From contig NZ_LAQU01000013.1 of NCBI RefSeq assembly GCF_000970345.1, positions 91,257 through 155,256 of the forward strand: a stretch of 64,000 nt of DNA, in the 5' to 3' direction. Of this stretch, positions 58,075 to 64,000 are shown piece by piece (position 1 is the first letter of the stretch; the number at the start of each line of letters is the position of its first letter). The position numbers and the translations under genes are program-made. The stretch is from Robbsia andropogonis (lineage in GTDB: Bacteria; Pseudomonadota; Gammaproteobacteria; Burkholderiales; Burkholderiaceae). The notes under the pieces are model-generated. The model worked only from the letters and a program-made list of their open reading frames with translations. It made no database searches and was not told the origin of the DNA.

Positions 58075-58638
58075 TTATCGTTTCCAGGGGGCACCGGGCG
58101 CCAGCGGGACGTAGGCACCCGGCGCAAGTCCCAGCGCGAACAGGTCCACCGCGCCAATGGCAACGCGAACCAGGCGCAGAGTGGGATATCCCACCGCCGC
58201 CGTCATGCGGCGCACTTGTCGGTTCTTGCCCTCGCTGATTTCCACTGCAATCCAACTGGTTGGGATCGTGGCCCGGAAGCGGACCGGCGGGTCGCGAGGC
58301 CAGAGATTGTCCGGAGTGGCAATGCGCCATGCCTTTGCCGGCGCCGTCCTGAAATCGCCGAGGTCCACGCCTTGTGCCAGGCGGGCGAGTGCCGCGTCAT
58401 CGGGTTCGCCGTCTACCTGGGCCCAGTAACGTTTGACCAGCTTCTGGCGCGGTTCGGCGATGCGCGCCTGCAGCGCGCCGTCGTCGGTCAGGAGCAACAA
58501 GCCCTCGCTGTCGGCGTCCAGTCGCCCGGCCGGATAGATATCGGGCAGCGGGACATGCGCGGCAAGGGTCGGACGGCTGGGGTGAGACGAAAATTGGCAG
58601 ATCGTGCCAAAGGGTTTGTTCAGGGCGAGCAATGACAT
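58075..58638 (-). CDS. rluE: rRNA large-subunit pseudouridine synthase E
   Basis: Makes pseudouridine in 23S rRNA (position 2457 in E. coli). From ATG 58638 it has 187 residues, matching relatives; the open frame extends upstream without similarity. It begins LLALNKPFGTICQFS; the catalytic Asp is in YPAGRLDADSEGLLLLT, and EISEGKNRQVRRMTAAVGYP is the RluE/RsuA signature. It is divergent from icd. Confidence 0.94.
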   Translation of the reverse strand: MSLLALNKPFGTICQFSSHPSRPTLAAHVPLPDIYPAGRLDADSEGLLLLTDDGALQARIAEPRQKLVKRYWAQVDGEPDDAALARLAQGVDLGDFRTAPAKAWRIATPDNLWPRDPPVRFRATIPTSWIAVEISEGKNRQVRRMTAAVGYPTLRLVRVAIGAVDLFALGLAPGAYVPLAPGAPWKR

Positions 58639-58793
58639 AACGGGGTGAGAGCTGGCGCGAGGACGCAGCGAACGTCGTAGCGGCGGATGGCTGGCCGATA
58701 ACGCCGCCGACTTCGGGAAAATCGCGCGATCAGAGCGTAAAATACCATGTCCAGGGCATCTCGCGCCCGTATGCCGTCGAGTGGAGTCGAACA

Positions 58794-60050
<1,257 letters not shown>

Positions 60051-60315
60051 CCAGGGCAATGCGTTTGCGCAAACGGCCCAACCCCTGTCTGACGCGCATC
60101 TCTACCGGGTGAGAGCGGGGCGAGAGAAGAGCGGGCGGTTTGCGTTCCCTGCTAGTAGCGAAGCAGGCGGGCCAGCAAACGATAACTTCGCTTATCCTGC
60201 CCCCACACCTTTCCTGTTAGAAAAGGTATCGCTTCTCTACAGCAGTACTGGCGTCATCGTCCTGTATCGTGGGCGTTTGCCGACGTGAGGCAGGATGATC
60301 GAGCCGGATATCAGA

Positions 60316-60522
60316 TCAGGCGGCTTCCTGAATATTTGACGCTTGCTTGCCTTTTGGGCCTTGCACGACCTCGAAGCTCACTTTTTGCCCTTCCTTGAGT
60401 GTCTTGAAGCCGCTCATCTGGATGGCGGAAAAATGCGCGAAAAGATCTTCGCCGCCTTCGTCCGGGGTGATAAAGCCAAAACCCTTTGCATCATTGAACC
60501 ACTTCACCGTCCCTGTTGCCAT
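60316..60522 (-). CDS. cspA: Cold-shock domain protein CspA
   Basis: RNA chaperone of 68 residues from ATG 60522. The RNP1 and RNP2 motifs are visible: KGFGFITPD and DLFAHFSAI. It begins [14 protein letters not shown] promoter at 60672-60700 would give a leader of about 140 bases, typical of cold-shock genes with a thermosensing 5' UTR (inference). Confidence 0.97.
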   Translation of the reverse strand: MATGTVKWFNDAKGFGFITPDEGGEDLFAHFSAIQMSGFKTLKEGQKVSFEVVQGPKGKQASNIQEAA

Positions 60523-60671
60523 ACTGCATCCCCTCTGAAGCGCTTTCTCGCTCAACTGTCACTGAACACCGCCATGGAACAGCACGCGGTCCATTGGAAT
60601 GGGGTCGCGGCCTAGCGGCAGGCCAAAGCACATTCCCCCGTAAGTACTGGTGTAAGGGAAGATGCTTTTTG

Positions 60672-60700
60672 ATTTTTGAGGCTCTTTATTCGACTGTCAA
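60672..60700 (-). promoter_or_regulatory. Sigma-70 promoter of cspA
   Basis: On the minus strand TTGACA (60700-60695), a 17-base spacer and AAAAAT (60677-60672). A perfect -35 with a weak -10. Confidence 0.55.
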
Positions 60701-61277
60701 GCGTTTTTTTGTCACGCGCTTATACGTAGTTCGCATGGCGCGCAAGTGCGCCGCGCAGGCGTTTCTCTTTAGGGGAAGACCCTGATCGGCAAACGTTTGT
60801 CACTATTCGTCGTCCCGACTTTTCCGCAGGGCGGTCGCGCCGTAAAAAAATTTCCCTGATGGCGTGGCTGTCTGAAAACAAGACACAAATGGGATGTGTC
60901 CATTGTATGACGGGCATTCCCGGGCGCTTTTCCGTCTTCCATCGAGGGGTATTGTGATAACGCAGCGCTCGATCTTGAAAACGGCGATAATCGCCCAAGA
61001 TAGCTGTCAAGACGCAATGTTCGCGGCAAGGCTGTTCAAGCGGTTTCGAGGTTGGAGCGCGCGACATTTCCGGCAGTTGAACGCTGCGTGCGATCTGAGT
61101 CTCTTCCCCATAGTGAGTGCAATGCGTTTGGCCTGCATGCCTTGCGCCTTGTGTTGTCGTGGTATCGGTCAGATTGCCCGATACACTACATGACGTCGGC
61201 GGCAACGTTCGACCGTTGCTGTAAACGCAAAGGCGCATTCCCGATCAGGTTCGGATTGCAGGGCGGCGCGAGATGTT

Positions 61278-61283
61278 TAGAAT
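61278..61283 (+). promoter_or_regulatory. -10-like hexamer TAGAAT before clpS
   Basis: TAGAAT lies 6 bases before the clpS ATG at 61290, exactly as at hrcA. A weak TTGCAG is present 16 bases upstream. A leaderless transcript is possible. Confidence 0.3.
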
Positions 61284-61289
61284 GGACGT

Positions 61290-61604
61290 ATGGCGATCAT
61301 CCCGAACAAGCAGGACGGAACCGTTCTAGAGCGGCAGGAGCAAAAGCTAAAGCCGCCGCCGATGTTCAAGGTCGTGCTGTTGAATGACGACTTCACGCCG
61401 ATGGAGTTCGTGATCTTGATCATTCAGCAATACTTCAACAAGGATCGTGAGACGGCTTCACAGATCATGCTGAAGGTTCATCGCGAGGGCAGGGGAGTTT
61501 GTGGGGTCTATTCGCGAGATGTCGCGGCGACCAAAGTTGAGCAAGTCGTTACCCATGCGCGGCAAGCGGGCCATCCGCTGCAGTGTGTGATGGAGGAAGC
61601 ATGA
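61290..61604 (+). CDS. clpS: ClpA adaptor protein ClpS
   Basis: Delivers N-degron substrates to ClpAP. 104 residues. The core motif [15 protein letters not shown] binds substrates and Clp[22 protein letters not shown] is conserved. The disordered amino terminus is short. Its stop overlaps the clpA ATG (ATGA), so the two are translationally coupled. Confidence 0.97.
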   Translation: MAIIPNKQDGTVLERQEQKLKPPPMFKVVLLNDDFTPMEFVILIIQQYFNKDRETASQIMLKVHREGRGVCGVYSRDVAATKVEQVVTHARQAGHPLQCVMEEA

Positions 61605-63898
61605 TTGCCCAGGAACTGGAAGTCAGTCTGCACATGGCGTTTATGGAAGCGCGTCAGGCGCGCCATGAATTCATTACGGTCGAGCATCTGTTATTGGCGT
61701 TGTTGGATAATCCAACCGCTGCAGAGGTGCTGCGGGCCTGTGCGGCAAATATCGACGATCTGCGTCAGAATCTGCGTAATTTCATCCACGACAATACGCC
61801 GACGGTACCTGGGACCGATGACGTCGATACGCAGCCGACGCTGGGTTTTCAGCGCGTGATCCAGCGCGCGATCATGCACGTGCAATCGACGTCGAACGGC
61901 AAGAAGGAAGTCACGGGCGCTAATGTGCTTGTCGCGATCTTCGGCGAGAAGGATTCGCACGCGGTGTATTACCTGCAGCAGCAGGGCGTGACGCGTCTGG
62001 ATGTGGTCAACTTCATTTCGCATGGCATCGCTAAGACCGGCGCGGGTGATCAGGCCAAGGCGGCCGATGCGAGCGTTGAAGCCGAAGAAGGTGGCGCGCA
62101 GAAGGAAACGCCGCTTGCGCAATTCACGCAGAATCTCAACCAGTCGGCGAAGGATGGCCGTATCGATCCGCTGATCGGCCGCGAGGCGGAAGTGGAACGG
62201 GTCGTTCAGGTGCTCTGCCGCCGTCGCAAGAATAATCCGCTGCTGGTGGGCGAGGCCGGGGTGGGCAAGACCGCGATCGCCGAAGGCCTGGCGTGGCGCA
62301 TCACGCGCGGCGAGGTCCCGGATATTTTGTCCGACGCGATTGTGTATTCGCTTGACATGGGTGCGCTGCTGGCGGGCACGAAGTATCGCGGCGATTTCGA
62401 GCAGCGCTTGAAGACCGTGCTCAAAGAGCTGAAGGACCGCCCGCACGCGGTCTTGTTCATCGACGAAATTCATACGCTGATTGGTGCCGGTGCCGCTTCC
62501 GGCGGGACTCTCGACGCATCGAACTTGCTGAAGCCGGCGTTGTCCTCGGGCCAGTTGAAATGCATCGGTGCAACGACGTTTACCGAGTACCGTGGCATTT
62601 TTGAGAAAGACGCGGCGCTCTCGCGTCGCTTCCAGAAAATCGACGTGCCGGAGCCGACGGTCGAGCAGACAGTTGCCATCCTGCGCGGCTTGAAGTCGCG
62701 TTTCGAAGAGCATCACGGCGTCAAGTATTCGGCCGGGGCCTTATCGGCGGCGGCGGAGTTGTCGGCGCGCTTCATCACGGATCGCCATCTGCCGGACAAG
62801 GCGATCGATGTCATCGATGAGGCGGGTGCCGCACAGCGTATCCTGCCGAAGTCGAAGCAGAAGCGTACGATCGGAAAATCCGAGATCGAGGACATCATCT
62901 CGAAGGTGGCCCGTGTTCCACCGCAGAGTGTCTCGCAGGACGATCGCAGCAAGTTGCAGACGCTGGATCGCGATTTACGGTCGGTGGTGTTTGGTCAGGA
63001 TCCCGCGATCGATGCGTTGGCCGCGGCAATCAAGATGGCGCGCGCGGGTTTGGGCAAGACCGACAAGCCGATTGGCTCTTTCCTTTTCTCCGGTCCGACC
63101 GGCGTCGGGAAGACCGAAGTCGCCAAGCAACTGGCTTTCACGCTGGGTATCGAGCTTATCCGTTTCGATATGTCGGAATACATGGAGCGTCATGCAGTCA
63201 GCCGCTTGATCGGTGCGCCGCCGGGCTACGTTGGCTTTGATCAAGGCGGTTTGTTGACGGAGGCCGTATCGAAGAAGCCACACTGCGTCTTGTTGCTGGA
63301 CGAGATCGAGAAGGCGCACCCGGATATCTATAACGTCCTGTTGCAGGTGATGGATCATGGCACGTTGACCGATAACAACGGTCGCAAGTCCGACTTCCGT
63401 AACGTCATTATCATCATGACGACAAATGCGGGGGCGGAGGCAATGCAGAAGTCGACGATTGGTTTCACGACAAAACGTGAAACTGGCGACGAGATGGCCG
63501 ACATCAAGCGGATGTTTACGCCGGAATTCCGGAACCGCCTGGATTCGATCATCAACTTCCGCGCGCTGGACGAAGAGATCATCTTGCGGGTGGTCGACAA
63601 GTTCTTGATGCAGCTTGAAGACCAATTGCACGAGAAGAAAGTGGACGTGCAATTCAGCGACGCGTTGCGCAAGCATCTGGCGAAACACGGTTTCGATCCG
63701 TTAATGGGCGCGCGACCGATGCAACGTTTGATCCAGGACACGATCCGCCGTGCATTGGCGGACGAACTGCTGTTTGGCAAGCTCGCAGCTGGTGGCCGCG
63801 TGGCGGTAGATGTCGACGAAGAAGGCAAGGTGCAACTGACATTCGATGACAGCGGTGCGCCGCGTAGCCCGAGTCCGGAAACGGTCGAGGTCGAGTAA
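61601..63898 (+). CDS. clpA: ATP-dependent Clp protease ATP-binding subunit ClpA
   Basis: Hexameric unfoldase of ClpAP. ATG 61601 gives 765 residues. The N domain ([18 protein letters not shown]) is followed by two AAA+ domains: Walker [13 protein letters not shown] and the second, [12 protein letters not shown]; Walker B in [14 protein letters not shown] and [14 protein letters not shown] linker near residues 150-170 is Ala/Glu-rich. Length and motifs are normal. The carboxy terminus is acidic and Ser/Pro-rich. Confidence 0.98.
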   Translation: MIAQELEVSLHMAFMEARQARHEFITVEHLLLALLDNPTAAEVLRACAANIDDLRQNLRNFIHDNTPTVPGTDDVDTQPTLGFQRVIQRAIMHVQSTSNGKKEVTGANVLVAIFGEKDSHAVYYLQQQGVTRLDVVNFISHGIAKTGAGDQAKAADASVEAEEGGAQKETPLAQFTQNLNQSAKDGRIDPLIGREAEVERVVQVLCRRRKNNPLLVGEAGVGKTAIAEGLAWRITRGEVPDILSDAIVYSLDMGALLAGTKYRGDFEQRLKTVLKELKDRPHAVLFIDEIHTLIGAGAASGGTLDASNLLKPALSSGQLKCIGATTFTEYRGIFEKDAALSRRFQKIDVPEPTVEQTVAILRGLKSRFEEHHGVKYSAGALSAAAELSARFITDRHLPDKAIDVIDEAGAAQRILPKSKQKRTIGKSEIEDIISKVARVPPQSVSQDDRSKLQTLDRDLRSVVFGQDPAIDALAAAIKMARAGLGKTDKPIGSFLFSGPTGVGKTEVAKQLAFTLGIELIRFDMSEYMERHAVSRLIGAPPGYVGFDQGGLLTEAVSKKPHCVLLLDEIEKAHPDIYNVLLQVMDHGTLTDNNGRKSDFRNVIIIMTTNAGAEAMQKSTIGFTTKRETGDEMADIKRMFTPEFRNRLDSIINFRALDEEIILRVVDKFLMQLEDQLHEKKVDVQFSDALRKHLAKHGFDPLMGARPMQRLIQDTIRRALADELLFGKLAAGGRVAVDVDEEGKVQLTFDDSGAPRSPSPETVEVE

Positions 63899-64000
63899 CG
63901 CGCACCCTTTCGCCGGGACGTGGCTGCGCGTGCAGCTGCGTCTTGTCTTCATCACGCGTGGCCACGCTAGCCTCCGCGTGAATAAAAAAACCCGTTCGTT

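Larger units (their letters stand above)
60523..61289. other. Intergenic region between cspA and clpS
   Basis: About 770 bases without a convincing gene. The left part is the predicted cspA leader and promoter. The right end holds a TAGAAT hexamer (61278-61283) just before clpS. In between I see only short A/T runs (for example 60846-60853) and no clear RNA gene. Confidence 0.6.

Overview
The window is a gene-dense, GC-rich (roughly 60 %) stretch of core chromosome from a betaproteobacterium. Protein sequences and gene company (XerD, SirB1, DUF3579 beside argF, panB-dNK-folK-pcnB-HAD-hda, a DnaK operon with sigma-32 promoters plus HrcA, Gram-negative porin, PrkA-YeaH-SpoVR) point to Burkholderiaceae. 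The genus cannot be fixed from sequence alone. I see no tRNA or rRNA genes, no CRISPR array, no insertion sequence and no prophage. Most genes are housekeeping genes.

Layout. 1-7.6 kb: glnE (truncated by the window edge), recN-nadK on the minus strand, then hrcA-hemH-hslR. 7.6-14.4 kb: a small exported peptide, then grpE, dnaK, dnaJ and a pabB-pabC fusion; grpE and dnaK each have a good sigma-32 promoter. 14.5-20.8 kb: minus-strand run hda-HAD phosphatase-pcnB-folK-deoxynucleoside kinase-panB. 20.9-33 kb: purM, mutL-miaA, dedA, tsaE-amiC, queG-xerD-ybaK, plsY, yajQ. 33.2-44.2 kb: murB (broken by a homopolymer frameshift), argF-argG, DUF3579, rpsT, murJ-sirB1 and lpxK-ycaR-kdsB-adk. 44.2-45.05 kb is an unusual gene-free segment with clustered DnaA-box-like 9-mers and duplicated sequence blocks. 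45-54.3 kb: sodB, a secreted alpha/beta hydrolase, the prkA-yeaH-spoVR stress operon, a porin with large perfect dyads upstream, and a small HTH protein. 54.6-64 kb: a solitary fusA (also frameshifted at a homopolymer), DUF192 protein, a Lys/Ala-rich exported peptide, an RluE-type pseudouridine synthase, icd, cspA and clpS-clpA.

Common threads. Protein quality control dominates (HrcA, GrpE-DnaK-DnaJ, Hsp15, ClpS-ClpA, PrkA operon), followed by envelope synthesis (MurB, MurJ, AmiC, LpxK, KdsB, PlsY, porin) and folate/pantothenate/purine synthesis (PabBC, FolK, PanB, PurM).

What stands out. (1) Two single-base homopolymer frameshifts interrupt murB and fusA; sequencing error is the simplest explanation. 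(2) Many housekeeping enzymes (RecN, PcnB, deoxynucleoside kinase, TsaE, KdsB, MurB, PabBC) carry long Ala/Ser/Asp/Pro-rich insertions that keep the frame and leave catalytic motifs intact. (3) The 44.2-45.05 kb gap and the porin upstream region contain DNA structure that no gene explains. I found no clear candidate for a wholly new multi-gene system.
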